Positions 8,702 to 18,728 of a DNA stretch of 64,000 nt are shown piece by piece. Source of the DNA: Bacteroidetes bacterium ADurb.Bin145. Lineage in GTDB: Bacteria; Bacteroidota; Bacteroidia; Bacteroidales; VadinHA17. How positions within the stretch are numbered: position 1 is the stretch's first letter; each line of letters opens with the position of its first letter. A program made the position numbers and the translations under genes. The stretch is taken from assembly GCA_002070505.1 (NCBI GenBank), contig MWDJ01000006.1, positions 62,001 through 126,000 of the forward strand. Reading direction: 5' to 3'. The notes below the pieces were generated by a model. That model was not told where the DNA came from and ran no database searches. It worked only from the letters and a program-made list of their open reading frames with translations.

Positions 8702-8838
8702 CGGAATGACAAGGTGCTTTCTGGTGAATGGGGGAATGAGGCGGGGCGTTTTGTTGGAAAGTCGTTACAAGAAATTGAATTTGAATCAAAACGCCCCGCC
8801 TCATTCCCCCTTATCCCCATGGAGACCGTGTCATCCCG
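8702..8838. repeat. Composite palindrome with perfect 24-bp inner arms
   Basis: Inner arms 8730-8753 and 8787-8810 are exact reverse complements (24 of 24) around a 33-base AT-rich loop. Outer arms 8702-8715 and 8825-8838 match at 12 of 14. Inner arms are GC-rich, far richer than the surroundings. The form is that of a MITE-like or REP-like element or a very stable hairpin RNA. No transposase is nearby, and short frames across it are by-products of the palindrome. Confidence 0.8.
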
Positions 8839-8960
8839 AACGAGTTAATCCTGAGAGTTTACGAAGGATTAACGAGTGAGGGATCTCCTCCTTTCGGCAG
8901 AGAATAAAAGAAAGATGCGTATAAAGGGTAGGGGAAAATATCAAGGGGGGCGGCACCGGT

Positions 8961-9024
8961 TACAATACCGTAATCGCTGCGCGATATTTAGATAATAATT
9001 CGTAGTAGACGATACAGTATTGTA
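8961..9024. repeat. Imperfect inverted repeat in the rplU to nuclease gap
   Basis: TACAATACCGTAATCG (8961-8976) pairs with CGATACAGTATTGTA (9010-9024), with one mismatch and one bulge, around a 33-base loop. The 3' arm overlaps the first copy (8999-9027) of a 29-base degenerate direct repeat whose second copy is at 9075-9103. Function unknown. Confidence 0.45.
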
Positions 9025-9087
9025 GATTGAAGAGGAACCCTCATTATTTTTTTACCTCGTAGAGGTTAAAGGCAATTCGTCGCAGAC

Positions 9088-9103
9088 TATACGGAACCGT
9101 ATA
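9088..9103. promoter_or_regulatory. Operator-like palindrome upstream of the bifunctional nuclease promoter
   Basis: TATACGG (9088-9094) and CCGTATA (9097-9103) are perfect inverted repeats separated by AA. They lie about 30 bases upstream of the -33 region of the following promoter, a position that would suit a regulator site. No regulator is identified. Confidence 0.4.
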
Positions 9104-9132
9104 TGTAAACTGTAAAAAAAGCAATAAGATAA

Positions 9133-9164
9133 TCTGCGATTTCCTTGTATTATCTTTATATTTG
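9133..9164 (+). promoter_or_regulatory. Promoter of the bifunctional nuclease-thyA-folA operon
   Basis: TCTG (9133-9136, one base off TTTG), a 20-base spacer, and TATATTTG (9157-9164). Predicted start is about 9170, giving a 40-base leader. Confidence 0.65.
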
Positions 9165-9209
9165 TCGGAGGCAAGAAAAAAATGTACTATCGGCGCATAA
9201 ATAACTGAT

Positions 9210-9809
9210 ATGAAGAGAGTCAAGCTGAAAGTTATGGGTATATCATATAGCCAGACACAGTCGGGGGCTTATGCGCTGTTACTTATTGAAGAGAATGGCG
9301 ACAGGAGGATACCCATCATTATAGGCGGTTTTGAAGCACAGGCGATAGTCATCAAACTTGAGAATCTTGAACCACCCCGCCCCCTTACCCATGACCTTTT
9401 TAAAAAATTTGCAGATCAGTTCAATATTGCCATTATCGAAGTAATGATTGACAAGCTGGAGGAGGGAGTTTTCTTCTCCAAACTTGTATGCAATAACGGA
9501 GAAAAAGAATATCTGATCGACAGCAGAACTTCAGATGCTGTAGCTATTGCCCTTCGCTTCGGATGCCCTATTTACATCAATGAAGATATTCTGGAGAAGG
9601 CCCAACTGACAAACAGTCCCTCTGAGACTGAACTCTCATCGCCGAATGAGGCGGAGAACCAGGTTAAGGCAGGTTCGAAATATTCTTCTTTTTCCGATGA
9701 GGAACTCTATAAAATGATCGATGAAGCTGTAAAAACAGAAGATTACGAACGGGCTGCATCCATAAGGGATGAGATTGAACAAAGGAAGAAAAAGGGGAAA
9801 CAGAAATGA
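9210..9809 (+). CDS. Bifunctional nuclease (DUF151) family protein with C-terminal UVR motif
   Basis: Residues about 1-135 form the bifunctional nuclease (DUF151) domain; visible parts are [23 protein letters not shown], and [19 protein letters not shown]. After a polar linker, residues about 160-195 form a UvrB/UvrC-type interaction helix pair ([20 protein letters not shown] then RDEIEQ). The DUF151 family includes plant proteins with DNase and RNase activity; the bacterial role is uncertain, possibly linked to DNA repair through the UVR motif. It overlaps thyA by 4 bases (ATGA), so it is translationally coupled to DNA-precursor genes. Confidence 0.93.
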   Translation: MKRVKLKVMGISYSQTQSGAYALLLIEENGDRRIPIIIGGFEAQAIVIKLENLEPPRPLTHDLFKKFADQFNIAIIEVMIDKLEEGVFFSKLVCNNGEKEYLIDSRTSDAVAIALRFGCPIYINEDILEKAQLTNSPSETELSSPNEAENQVKAGSKYSSFSDEELYKMIDEAVKTEDYERAASIRDEIEQRKKKGKQK

Positions 9810-10600
9810 AGCAATATATTAACCTGCTTGACCATGTATTAAAGAACGGGAAAGAGAAGCACGACAGGACCGGCACCGGGACCATAAGTGTTTTCGGATA
9901 TCAGATGCGTTTTGATCTGTCTGAGGGATTTCCCCTTCTAACAACAAAGAAACTTCATTTAAAATCAATAATTCACGAACTTCTCTGGTTCATATCGGGG
10001 GATACGAATATCAAATACCTGAAGGACAATGGAGTAAGCATCTGGGATGAATGGGCTGACAAAGACGGTAATCTGGGGCCGGTGTACGGCTATCAGTGGC
10101 GTTCATGGCCCGCGGCCGACGGAAGGAAAGTCGACCAGTTGAAGGATGTGATTGAAGAAATCAGGAAAAATCCAGATTCCCGGCGGCTTATTGTCAGCGC
10201 CTGGAACGTTGGTGAAATACCCCGGATGGCACTGCCTCCATGCCATGTGATGTTCCAGTTTTATGTTGCAGAAGGCAGATTGTCATGCCAGCTTTATCAA
10301 AGAAGCTGTGATATATTTATCGGCATACCATTTAACATTGCATCATATGCGCTGCTGACGATGATGGTAGCTCAGGTAACAGGCCTTAAGCCAGGAGATT
10401 TCATACACACACTGGGAGATGCACATATCTATCTTAACCATATTGAGCAGGTAAAGCTTCAGCTGACGAGAGAACCTTACAAATTACCGGAAATGAAAAT
10501 AAATCCTTTGGTGGATGATATTTTCAAGTTCAGATTTGAAGATTTCACACTCGCTAATTATAATGCTCATCCTCATATCAAGGGCGCAGTAGCTGTATAA
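9806..10600 (+). CDS. thyA: Thymidylate synthase
   Basis: ThyA methylates dUMP to dTMP using methylene-tetrahydrofolate. The 264 residues match the family exactly, with the nucleophile Cys146 in [12 protein letters not shown]. The nucleotide-binding segment [20 protein letters not shown] is followed by [12 protein letters not shown]. The folate product, dihydrofolate, is recycled by FolA encoded 11 bases downstream. Its start overlaps the upstream stop by four bases. Confidence 0.98.
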   Translation: MKQYINLLDHVLKNGKEKHDRTGTGTISVFGYQMRFDLSEGFPLLTTKKLHLKSIIHELLWFISGDTNIKYLKDNGVSIWDEWADKDGNLGPVYGYQWRSWPAADGRKVDQLKDVIEEIRKNPDSRRLIVSAWNVGEIPRMALPPCHVMFQFYVAEGRLSCQLYQRSCDIFIGIPFNIASYALLTMMVAQVTGLKPGDFIHTLGDAHIYLNHIEQVKLQLTREPYKLPEMKINPLVDDIFKFRFEDFTLANYNAHPHIKGAVAV

Positions 10601-10611
10601 TACTAAATGGA

Positions 10612-11100
10612 ATGATCTCAATAATAGTCGCTGTATCCGAAAACCTCGGGATTGGAAGGAATAATGAACTTTTATGGCATATCTCTGAAGATCTTAAGCG
10701 GTTTAAAAAGCTCACTTTCGGAAAAACTGTTATAATGGGTAAGAAAACCTGGGAATCACTTCCCAGAAGGCCCCTTCAGGGAAGAAAGAACATTGTGCTC
10801 ACTGATATTCCTGGTGAGACTTTTGACGGAGCGATAGCAGCTTATTCTGTTAAGGATGCTCTTGAAAAGTGCCCAGATGATAATGATATTTTCATTATTG
10901 GCGGAGGCAGCATCTACAGGCAGTTTATGCCTCTGGCTGACAGGCTCTATATAACCCTCGTCCATAAGAAAGCCAGGGCTGATGTGTTCTTTCCTTCAAT
11001 AGACCCTGCTGTATGGAAGGTTGTATGTGAGGAAGTATATGACCCGGGAAACCAGGAAGGAGTACCCTATACGTACTTTATTTACGACAGAAAGAAATAA
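10612..11100 (+). CDS. folA: Dihydrofolate reductase
   Basis: DHFR reduces dihydrofolate with NADPH. The 162 residues contain the family elements: MISIIVAVSENLGIG at the N-terminus, ELLWHISEDLKRFKKLT with the substrate-binding acid, VIMGKKTWESLP, and the NADPH-binding IIGGGSIYRQFM. It is the third gene of the nuclease-thyA-folA operon. ATG at 10612 is chosen because the preceding ATG (10607) is out of frame. It converges on clpX with a 44-base gap lacking a clear terminator. Confidence 0.97.
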   Translation: MISIIVAVSENLGIGRNNELLWHISEDLKRFKKLTFGKTVIMGKKTWESLPRRPLQGRKNIVLTDIPGETFDGAIAAYSVKDALEKCPDDNDIFIIGGGSIYRQFMPLADRLYITLVHKKARADVFFPSIDPAVWKVVCEEVYDPGNQEGVPYTYFIYDRKK

Positions 11101-11144
11101 TCCGGGAGTAAGATTCAGGGACCAGGTGCCGCTTTCTGAGAATA

Positions 11145-12362
11145 TCATGATGCTTTAAGCACCTTCATATCTATTCTCTCAAGTTTACGGCTGGCATAGT
11201 CGATTGTTATGACAAGCTCCTCTTTTTCAATTGATGGAGTTTCATACATGGCATCGAGCATAATGGCTTCGCATATTGATCTGAGTCCGCGGGCTCCAAG
11301 CTTGAACTCGACTGCCTTGTCAACAATAAAATCTAGCACTCCGTCTGCAAAGGTAAGCTCCACATTGTCCATTTTAAATAGCTTGGTATATTGCTTTACA
11401 AGAGCATTTTTAGGCTCGGTCAGAATGGCACGAAGAGCTTTCTTATCGAGTGGATCAAGATGAGTAACAATAGGGAGCCTGCCAATGATCTCAGGTATCA
11501 TGCCAAAGGCTCTGAGATCCTGAGGTGCCACATATTGAAGCAGGTTATCTTTATCGACTTTCTCCCTGTTCTTTGAAGCGCCATAACCTATGATCTGGGT
11601 ATTCAGGCGCTGGGCGATCTTCTTCTCAATACCGACAAATGCTCCGCCGCAAATGAACAGGATATTCCTTGTGTCGACAGGTATCATTTTCTGCTCAGGA
11701 TGTTTGCGTCCTCCCTGAGGCGGGACATTCACAATTGATCCTTCGAGCAGTTTGAGAAGTCCCTGCTGAACACCTTCACCGGAAACGTCTCTTGTTATTG
11801 AAGGATTATCTCCTTCTTTCCTTGCTATCTTATCTATTTCATCAATGAACACTATGCCTTTTTCTGCAGCTTTAACATCGTAATCGGCATTCTGGAGCAG
11901 GCGTGTCAGAAGACTTTCAATATCTTCGCCAACATAACCGGCTTCGGTCAGTACTGTCGCATCGACTATAGTGAAAGGAACGTGAAGCATCCTGGCAACG
12001 GTTTTGGCCAGCAATGTTTTTCCCGTACCGGTCTCTCCAACAAGTATGATATTGGATTTCTCAATTTCGACATCATCAGGATCGGGTTTCTGCATCAATC
12101 TCTTGTAATGATTATATACAGCTACCGAGATGACTTTTTTTGCCATTTCCTGACCTATGACATACTGGTCGAGGAAATTCTTTATTTCGGAAGGTTTAAG
12201 AAGGTTTATGCTGTCGAATGAAGATGTCTTTTTAACCCCAAGTTCCTCATTCATTATGCTGTAAGCCTGCTCAATACAGTGGTCACATATATGACCTTCG
12301 AGACCGGCTATAAGCATATTGGCCTCTTTCTTGGTTCTGCCGCAAAAAGAACACTTGTCCAT
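11145..12362 (-). CDS. clpX: ATP-dependent protease ATP-binding subunit ClpX
   Basis: ClpX is the AAA+ unfoldase that feeds substrates to ClpP. The 405 residues comprise an N-terminal zinc-binding domain (Cys4, Cys7, Cys26, Cys29) and the AAA+ core with Walker A GETGTGKT (109-116), Walker B FIDEIDKI, and sensor segments. The ClpP-docking loop reads IGYGA where the well-studied E. coli protein has IGFGA. It starts 5 bases after clpP stops, giving the standard tig-clpP-clpX order. Confidence 0.98.
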   Translation of the reverse strand: MDKCSFCGRTKKEANMLIAGLEGHICDHCIEQAYSIMNEELGVKKTSSFDSINLLKPSEIKNFLDQYVIGQEMAKKVISVAVYNHYKRLMQKPDPDDVEIEKSNIILVGETGTGKTLLAKTVARMLHVPFTIVDATVLTEAGYVGEDIESLLTRLLQNADYDVKAAEKGIVFIDEIDKIARKEGDNPSITRDVSGEGVQQGLLKLLEGSIVNVPPQGGRKHPEQKMIPVDTRNILFICGGAFVGIEKKIAQRLNTQIIGYGASKNREKVDKDNLLQYVAPQDLRAFGMIPEIIGRLPIVTHLDPLDKKALRAILTEPKNALVKQYTKLFKMDNVELTFADGVLDFIVDKAVEFKLGARGLRSICEAIMLDAMYETPSIEKEELVITIDYASRKLERIDMKVLKAS

Positions 12363-12367
12363 TTCCG

Positions 12368-13045
12368 TTAATGTTCGTTTCTATGGAGGATCTCGTCTAT
12401 CATCCCATATTCTTTGGCTTCCGTTGAAGTCATCCAGTGATCCCTGTCGGAATCAGCTTCAACTTTTTCAACCGGATTTCCTGAGTGATAGGCTATTATT
12501 TCAAAAAGTTCCCTTTTGATTTTCATTATCTCCCGGGCCTGAATTTCGATGTCAGATGCTTGTCCTTCAACGCCGCCCATAGGCTGGTGGATCATTATCC
12601 TGGAATGCTTGAGGGCTGATCTTTTACCTTTTGTGCCGGCAGTAAGGAGAACAGCTCCCATTGAAGCTGCCATTCCGGTACATATTGTAGCAATGTCAGC
12701 CGAGATGTACTGCATGGTGTCATAGATACCCAATCCGGCGTTTACAGAACCTCCCGGAGTATTAAAATATATCTGGATGTCCTTCCCGGGATCAGCAGAA
12801 TCAAGGTACAGAAGCTGTGCCTGGATAATATTAGCCACGTAATCATCAATGGGTAAACCAAGAAAGATTATCCTGTCCATCATCAAACGCGAGAAAACGT
12901 CCATAGATGCAACATTCAGCTGTCTCTCCTCAATGATTGTCGGAGATATATAACTTCCATAGATCGACGAATACCTGTGAAGGGTGAGGCTGCTTAGTCC
13001 AAATTTACTCCTTGCATATTTTCTGAAATCGTCACTGTTGCTCAT
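12368..13045 (-). CDS. clpP: ATP-dependent Clp protease proteolytic subunit
   Basis: ClpP forms the barrel-shaped serine protease that partners ClpX. I place the start at ATG 13045 (225 residues, [10 protein letters not shown]...). The frame is open further upstream, but the extra 25 residues are not ClpP-like and would lie upstream of the putative -7 element. The catalytic triad is visible: Ser128 in [12 protein letters not shown], His153 in MIHQPMGG, and Asp202 in SDRDHWM, with spacing equal to the E. coli enzyme. Confidence 0.97.
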   Translation of the reverse strand: MSNSDDFRKYARSKFGLSSLTLHRYSSIYGSYISPTIIEERQLNVASMDVFSRLMMDRIIFLGLPIDDYVANIIQAQLLYLDSADPGKDIQIYFNTPGGSVNAGLGIYDTMQYISADIATICTGMAASMGAVLLTAGTKGKRSALKHSRIMIHQPMGGVEGQASDIEIQAREIMKIKRELFEIIAYHSGNPVEKVEADSDRDHWMTSTEAKEYGMIDEILHRNEH

Positions 13046-13070
13046 ATGAATTTTTTTAGAAATTAAGGAA

Positions 13071-13078
13071 CAAAGATA
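13071..13078 (-). promoter_or_regulatory. Putative -7 element of a clpP promoter
   Basis: TATCTTTG on the minus strand between tig and clpP, about 26 bases upstream of the clpP start. It is a perfect TAnnTTTG -7 element, but no good -33 TTTG is found at the right distance. It may allow clpPX expression independent of tig. Confidence 0.4.
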
Positions 13079-13112
13079 CAAAATTAAGAAATATGATCTA
13101 ATTCTCTGATTA

Positions 13113-14462
13113 TTATTCAAAAAGCTTATTGAATTCTTCAGCTGTCACACTCTTTACTTCTATTTTAACGATCTCTTTGAGTATTTCTATGACTTTATTG
13201 TCCAGTATCTTATCGGCTATCCTCTTTGCGTCATCCTCTCTTTTAAGAGTTTCTTTGGCATAATTGGATATTTGTTCATCGGTAGCGTAGTAGAGCCCGT
13301 ACTGGCTGAACTGAAATCGTGTAATGTTTTCGGCTTCTTTTTGAAGCTCTTCTTCCGTTATCTTAATATTGTTATCTTTTGCGACCTTATTCTTGATCAG
13401 CTGCCATTTAAGATCCTTTCTGAAGGAATCGAAATCCTTATCGATCTGTTCGGGAGTGGCTTTATCAGTGACTTTGAGCAGCCATTTTTTCAGGAATTCT
13501 TCAGGGAATTTCATTTCGGTTTTGTCGATTGCCAAATCCTTGACATCGTGCATCAACTTATAGTTTGATTCGCGGCTCAAACTTGCCCTGATCTCCTCTT
13601 CGATCTTTTTGTTGAAATCATCTTCAGTTTTTACCACATCCTCTCCGTATATCTTATTGAAAAGATCGGGCCCGATTTCAGCCGGCTGGAACCTGGAGAT
13701 CTCCTTTATTGTAAACCTGAAATTATCCTGGATTTTTTCAACCTGATCTTTATCGATCCTGAGTAATCCAGCGATTTCATTATTATCCGGATAAGCTTTC
13801 CTGATGTTGAAATCGATTGTTTCGTCGATTTTCTTCCCTGTAAATGATTTCTTTATCTCTTCATCCTTAATAATATCTATTGCAAGGGAAGTATCTTCCA
13901 CAAGGGTACCTTCGGCACGAACCTCATTCTTTTCATCGAGTGATTCCAGTCTGCCCTTAAGAATATCTTTTTCCTCAGATACTTCTGCATTTATGAAATC
14001 GCCATAGCGGCGGGTATAATTTGATATGTAGTCATTTTTCATTTTATCGTCTATGACGATCTCATACTGATCTACTTTGTTTTTCTTACTCAGAGGAAGT
14101 TCGAAAACAGGGGCAAGGCCGAGATCAAAGGAGAATTTAAATTCATCCTGAGCATCGAAATCAATATTGTCAATTTCATCGGTTTTTGGCAAAGGATCTC
14201 CCAGTATTTCTATTTTCTCATCATAAAGGTATTTGTGTATGTTTTCAGATATTGTTTTATTGATTTCCTCTACCTTGACAGCTTTTCCGTACATTTTCCT
14301 TATTAAGCCTATTGGTACCATCCCGGGGCGAAATCCCTTGATATTTGCTTTTTTACGATAGTCTTTAAGAACACTCTCAACCTTTCCTTCGTAATCATTT
14401 TTTTCGATCTGTATATTCAGAACGGCATTCAGATCATCGATGTTTTCTTTGGTAATAATCAT
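13113..14462 (-). CDS. tig: Trigger factor (ribosome-associated chaperone)
   Basis: Trigger factor binds at the ribosome exit tunnel and shields nascent chains. The 449 residues begin with the ribosome-binding domain containing the signature-like [16 protein letters not shown] (about 42-57). A PPIase-like middle (about 150-250) and a long helical C-terminal domain follow. The sequence is diverged and Lys/Glu-rich, as in other Bacteroidota trigger factors. It is first in the tig-clpP-clpX cluster, 67 bases upstream of clpP. Confidence 0.95.
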   Translation of the reverse strand: MIITKENIDDLNAVLNIQIEKNDYEGKVESVLKDYRKKANIKGFRPGMVPIGLIRKMYGKAVKVEEINKTISENIHKYLYDEKIEILGDPLPKTDEIDNIDFDAQDEFKFSFDLGLAPVFELPLSKKNKVDQYEIVIDDKMKNDYISNYTRRYGDFINAEVSEEKDILKGRLESLDEKNEVRAEGTLVEDTSLAIDIIKDEEIKKSFTGKKIDETIDFNIRKAYPDNNEIAGLLRIDKDQVEKIQDNFRFTIKEISRFQPAEIGPDLFNKIYGEDVVKTEDDFNKKIEEEIRASLSRESNYKLMHDVKDLAIDKTEMKFPEEFLKKWLLKVTDKATPEQIDKDFDSFRKDLKWQLIKNKVAKDNNIKITEEELQKEAENITRFQFSQYGLYYATDEQISNYAKETLKREDDAKRIADKILDNKVIEILKEIVKIEVKSVTAEEFNKLFE

Positions 14463-14488
14463 TTTAATACAATTTATTATAGATCATA

Positions 14489-14529
14489 AAACCGCCAAAA
14501 CGCTGATATGATAAGGTTAAAGGCGGTTT
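14489..14529 (-). terminator. Possible terminator hairpin after tRNA-Leu
   Basis: Perfect 8-bp arms AAACCGCC (14489-14496) and GGCGGTTT (14522-14529) around a 25-base loop, followed on the minus strand by TTTAT. The large loop and short T-run make it a weak candidate. It lies between the tRNA 3' end and tig. Confidence 0.4.
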
Positions 14530-14539
14530 GTCAAGTTTG

Positions 14540-14622
14540 TGCGGATGAAGGGACTCGAACCCCCACGTCATTAAGACACAAGATCCTAAGTCTTGCTCGG
14601 CTACCAATTACGACACATCCGC
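14540..14622 (-). tRNA. tRNA-Leu (anticodon UAG)
   Basis: On the minus strand the acceptor GCGGATG (14622-14616) pairs with CATCCGC (14547-14541). The anticodon stem-loop CAAGA-CTTAGGA-TCTTG gives anticodon TAG, at 14588-14586. There is an extended class II variable arm and a standard TTCGAGTC T-loop. The CCA end is not encoded. It is 83 bases long including the discriminator A. Confidence 0.93.
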
Positions 14623-14675
14623 GAAAAAATCCCCGCAAAAGTATAGAAAATAAAGTAAATAACAAACAGAGGCGC

Positions 14676-15401
14676 TTATCTTCGCAATTCGAAGCTCTTG
14701 CCAAGATATACTTTTCTTACAAGCTCATCTTCAGCTAATTGAGATGCTGTGCCTGATTTCAGTATACTTCCTTCGAAAAGCAGGTAAGCGCGGTCGGTTA
14801 TTGAAAGGGTCTCATGAACGTTATGGTCCGTTATCAGGATCCCGATATTTTTATTTTTAAGATGAGATACTATGCTTTGTATATCTTCAACAGCTATCGG
14901 ATCAATGCCGGCGAAGGGTTCATCAAGCAGGATAAATTTTGGCTTTAACGCAAGAGCTCTCGCGATTTCCGTTCTTCTTCTCTCACCGCCCGAAAGCTGA
15001 ATACCTTTGCTTTTTCTTATCTTCTGAAGTCCGAATTCAGATAGAAGGGATTCAAGCCTTTCAGCCTGTTCAGCTTTTGAAAAGTCCGACATTTCAAGAA
15101 CAGCCTTCAGATTATTTTCCACAGAAAGATTCCTGAATACAGAAGCCTCCTGTGCAAGATATCCGATTCCTTTGCGGGCTCTCATATAAACCGGAAGAGT
15201 AGTAATTTCCTCATTATCAAGGAAGATCTTTCCTTCCCTGGGGCGGATCAGGCCGACTATCATATAAAAGGAAGTTGTTTTTCCTGCACCGTTAGGACCA
15301 AGAAGGCCAACTATCTCACCCTGTTCAACTTCAATTGAAACATGGTCGACAACTGCGCGATTGTGATATTTTTTAACCAGATTTTCGGTATAGAGTTTCA
15401 T
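14676..15401 (-). CDS. lptB: LPS export ABC transporter ATP-binding protein LptB
   Basis: LptB powers extraction of lipopolysaccharide from the inner membrane by LptFG. The 241-residue protein is closest in pattern to LptB among ABC ATPases: Walker [22 protein letters not shown]-loop region [10 protein letters not shown], signature [15 protein letters not shown], Walker [16 protein letters not shown], and the H-loop [10 protein letters not shown]. It lies 6 bases downstream of tatC on the same strand. The lptF/lptG partners are not in the window. Confidence 0.93.
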   Translation of the reverse strand: MKLYTENLVKKYHNRAVVDHVSIEVEQGEIVGLLGPNGAGKTTSFYMIVGLIRPREGKIFLDNEEITTLPVYMRARKGIGYLAQEASVFRNLSVENNLKAVLEMSDFSKAEQAERLESLLSEFGLQKIRKSKGIQLSGGERRRTEIARALALKPKFILLDEPFAGIDPIAVEDIQSIVSHLKNKNIGILITDHNVHETLSITDRAYLLFEGSILKSGTASQLAEDELVRKVYLGKSFELRR

Positions 15402-15407
15402 ACTTTA

Positions 15408-16307
15408 TCAGGTTGTTTCTTCTGCAGTCTCACCCTCAGATCCATCATCCATAAACTCTTTATGAGCCTTCTCCTTTTTTCTTATGACCCTGGCAGAAAT
15501 CCCAATGCTGACTTCATAAAGGAGAAGTAAAGGGATAGACACCAGCATCTGTGAGAACACATCAGGAGGAGTTATTATAGCTGCTACAATAAAGATCACA
15601 ACAATTGAATGTTTGCGGTATTTTCTCATGAAATCCGGAGTGATAATCCCTATTTTTGTAAGGAAGAAAGCGACTATCGGGAGTTCAAATATCAATCCGG
15701 TTGCGAGACATATTGATGTCAGCGTTCCGATATAGGATCTTACATTGATCTGGTTAACGACCTCTTCACTTATCTGGTAAGAGCCAAGGAAGTGTATTGA
15801 AAGAGGTGCCAGAATGAAATAGCCGAATAATACACCTGTAAAAAACAGCATGGAAGAGGCAAGGACAGCTCCACGCGCATGCCTTGCTTCATTTGCATGC
15901 AAAGCAGGTCTGAAGAAGGCCCAGAATTCACGTATCACAAAAGGGAATGCAATTATAAGTCCGGCAACAAGGGCAACTACTATATGAGTTGTTATCTGAC
16001 CGGCCATTTTAATGCTTATAAGGTTAAGCTCCTGTTTGTTGATGCAAAGGATCTCCGGATTACTGAAATTCAGTTTTGCGGCAAGAACATGACTAAATTC
16101 GCATAATAACCTGTTTGTGATGAATGAAGAACTTCTTGGCGCCAGTATGATTCTGTCGAAAAGCACGTTCTTAAAAACAAAGGCGACAAGCATAAAAACA
16201 ACTATCGCAATTAGTGATCGGATGATATGCCATCTTAATTCTTCAAGATGCTCCAGAAATGACATCTCCCCGTCATTTTTCTTCCCCTTTTTCCAACTAA
16301 ATGCCAT
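15408..16307 (-). CDS. tatC: Sec-independent protein translocase TatC
   Basis: TatC is the signal-peptide receptor of the twin-arginine translocase. The 299-residue membrane protein begins its TatC domain with MSFLEHLEELRWHIIRS, including the conserved Glu used in signal-peptide recognition. About six membrane segments follow, with FGYFILAPLSIHFL and the FELPIVAFFLTKIGI segment typical of the family. The insertion after the first membrane segment (about residues 50-95) is longer than in E. coli, as is usual in Bacteroidota. tatA is not nearby. Confidence 0.95.
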   Translation of the reverse strand: MAFSWKKGKKNDGEMSFLEHLEELRWHIIRSLIAIVVFMLVAFVFKNVLFDRIILAPRSSSFITNRLLCEFSHVLAAKLNFSNPEILCINKQELNLISIKMAGQITTHIVVALVAGLIIAFPFVIREFWAFFRPALHANEARHARGAVLASSMLFFTGVLFGYFILAPLSIHFLGSYQISEEVVNQINVRSYIGTLTSICLATGLIFELPIVAFFLTKIGIITPDFMRKYRKHSIVVIFIVAAIITPPDVFSQMLVSIPLLLLYEVSIGISARVIRKKEKAHKEFMDDGSEGETAEETT

Positions 16308-16518
16308 AGGACAAAATCGGATTCTGTTAAAAATTCAGCGTGTAAAGATGATAAATCTTCTTATGTAAAACAATATCAACATTATGATATGTTGAATAAA
16401 GAGGCACATTTTTGTTAATGATTATTAAATATTATATTATAATATGGAAAATTCTTATATTTATATGAATGAATAAAAAACATTACAGACAAATCAGAGA
16501 AACCGGGGAGATTTAGTG

Positions 16519-18699
16519 ATGGTAACTGATCAGACGATACATGAATATTTAAAAAAGTATTTTGGATTTGATACTTTTAAAGGCAACCAGGAACCGATAA
16601 TAAAGAATATTCTGGCAGGAAGGGATACATTTGTTCTTATGCCGACGGGCGGCGGTAAGTCATTATGTTATCAGCTGCCGGCAGTGATGGGGCAGGGGAC
16701 TGCCATAGTGATCTCGCCTCTTATTGCATTGATGAAGAACCAGGTTGATGCAATGCGTAACTTCAGTACCAATGATGATGTAGCTCATTTTCTTAATTCA
16801 TCTCTTACAAAAACTGAGATCGCAAGGGTAAAAAACGATGTACTGACCCAGGATACAAAGCTGTTGTATGTGGCTCCGGAATCCCTTACGAAGGAAGAGA
16901 ATATAGAATTCCTTAAAAATGTAAAGGTTTCATTCTATGCAGTGGATGAGGCTCATTGTATTTCGGAATGGGGACATGATTTCAGGCCTGAATACAGGAG
17001 GATCAGACCTCTGATCGATACGATAGGACGTTCTCCGATAATTGCTCTTACTGCAACAGCAACCCCGAAAGTGCAGCATGATATCCAGAAAAACCTCGGG
17101 ATACTGCAGGCTGACGTATTTAAATCGTCATTCAACAGGCCTAACCTCTATTATGAAGTAAGATCAAAACAGGATGTTACAAAGGAGATCATTAAATATA
17201 TAAAGAACAATCCGGGCAAATCAGGTATTATTTACTGTCTCAGCCGGAAGAAAGTTGAGGAGATGGCCGAGGTCCTGAAAGTAAATGGTATAAAAGCTTT
17301 GCCATATCATGCGGGGATGGATTCAGCAACAAGGACCCAGAATCAGGATAAATTCCTGATGGAGGAAGCTGATGTTATTGTAGCCACAATCGCGTTCGGA
17401 ATGGGTATCGACAAGCCTGATGTCAGATTCGTCATCCACTATGACATACCAAAAAGCCTTGAGGGATATTACCAGGAAACCGGCCGGGCAGGTCGCGACG
17501 GCGGAGAAGGGAACTGTATAGCCTATTACAGCTATAATGATATAGTAAAGCTTGAAAAATTCATGCAGGGCAAACCTATAGCTGAACAGGAGATAGGTAA
17601 ACAGCTTCTTCTTGAGACAGTCTCTTACGCTGAATCTTCAGTGTGCCGCAGGAAGCTCCTTCTTCACTATTTCGGCGAGGAATATGAAAAGGAGAACTGC
17701 GAAGCCTGCGATAACTGCCTGCATCCAAAAGATCAGTTCGAAGGAAGCGAAGCAGTTGTCAACGTTCTCGAAACAGTCCTGGCGGTGAAAGAGAAATTCA
17801 AGGCCGATCATATAGCCCATATCCTCTCAGGAAAAGTTACATCTGCGGTCAAATCCTACAAGCATAATAAACTTGAATATTTCGGAATCGGAGAGGATAA
17901 GGATGAGAAATTCTGGAACATGGTGATCAGGCAGGCACTGATAGCAAAATTCCTTACAAAGGACATTGAGAATTACGGACTCCTCAAGATCACCGATAAA
18001 GGAATGAAATTCATTGAGAATCCGTCTTCCTTCATGCTTGCCGAGGATCACGATTATGCCGACACAACAGATGAGGAAAATGCTTTTGGGGCAAAAACAG
18101 CTGCAGTTGACGAAGAACTTTTCAGCATCCTGAAAGATCTCAGGAAAAAGATCTCAAAGCTGAAGGATGTGCCTCCGTTTGTAATATTCCAGGACCCTTC
18201 GCTCGAAGACATGGCGATACAATATCCTGTTACACTCGACGAATTGCAGAATATTTCAGGGGTCGGAGCCGGCAAAGCTCAGAGATACGGAAAGGAGTTC
18301 ATAGAAATAATCAAAAAGTATGTCGAGGAAAAGGAAATAATAAGGCCACTCGATATGGTGGTGAAATCAGTTGTGAACAAATCGGGAATTAAGGTTTATA
18401 TCATCCAGAGCATCGACATGAAACGGCCGCTCGAAGATATTGCTGAGGCTAAAGGACTTGAAATAGCCGAAGTAATATCAGAGATAGAAGCAATAGTAAA
18501 TTCAGGCACAAGGCTTAACCTCGATTATTATATTAATACGGTTATAGACGAAGATCGTCAGCACGATATTTACTCGTATTTCAGGGAAGAAGCGGAATCA
18601 GATTCTCTTGAAGCTGCTATAAAGGAACTGGGAAACGAATTTGAAGAAGAGGAGATCCGGCTGATGAGGATCAAATTCCTTTCTGAAATGGGAAACTGA
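16519..18699 (+). CDS. recQ: ATP-dependent DNA helicase RecQ
   Basis: RecQ unwinds DNA during recombination repair. I use ATG 16519 (726 residues) rather than GTG 16516, because GGGGAG at 16505-16510 is then better spaced. Domains in order: helicase core with Walker A MPTGGGKS, motif II VDEAHCISEWGHDFRPEYR and motif VI QETGRAGRDG; RQC with zinc cysteines in CRRKLLLHYFG and CEACDNC; HRDC around ISGVGAGKAQRYGKEF (about 595-610). A C-terminal helical extension of about 110 residues is not found in E. coli RecQ but is usual in Bacteroidota. Confidence 0.97.
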   Translation: MVTDQTIHEYLKKYFGFDTFKGNQEPIIKNILAGRDTFVLMPTGGGKSLCYQLPAVMGQGTAIVISPLIALMKNQVDAMRNFSTNDDVAHFLNSSLTKTEIARVKNDVLTQDTKLLYVAPESLTKEENIEFLKNVKVSFYAVDEAHCISEWGHDFRPEYRRIRPLIDTIGRSPIIALTATATPKVQHDIQKNLGILQADVFKSSFNRPNLYYEVRSKQDVTKEIIKYIKNNPGKSGIIYCLSRKKVEEMAEVLKVNGIKALPYHAGMDSATRTQNQDKFLMEEADVIVATIAFGMGIDKPDVRFVIHYDIPKSLEGYYQETGRAGRDGGEGNCIAYYSYNDIVKLEKFMQGKPIAEQEIGKQLLLETVSYAESSVCRRKLLLHYFGEEYEKENCEACDNCLHPKDQFEGSEAVVNVLETVLAVKEKFKADHIAHILSGKVTSAVKSYKHNKLEYFGIGEDKDEKFWNMVIRQALIAKFLTKDIENYGLLKITDKGMKFIENPSSFMLAEDHDYADTTDEENAFGAKTAAVDEELFSILKDLRKKISKLKDVPPFVIFQDPSLEDMAIQYPVTLDELQNISGVGAGKAQRYGKEFIEIIKKYVEEKEIIRPLDMVVKSVVNKSGIKVYIIQSIDMKRPLEDIAEAKGLEIAEVISEIEAIVNSGTRLNLDYYINTVIDEDRQHDIYSYFREEAESDSLEAAIKELGNEFEEEEIRLMRIKFLSEMGN

Positions 18700-18728
18700 C
18701 AGAAAGCCCTGAAGAAGAATAAACGTGT

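Noticed and set aside
8702-8838. Insertion sequence
   Set aside because: No transposase or target duplication seen; too short for anything but a non-autonomous element.
8614-8848. Several short open frames on both strands across the gap after rplU
   Set aside because: They arise from the palindromic GC-rich arms, overlap each other on both strands, and show no protein-like composition.
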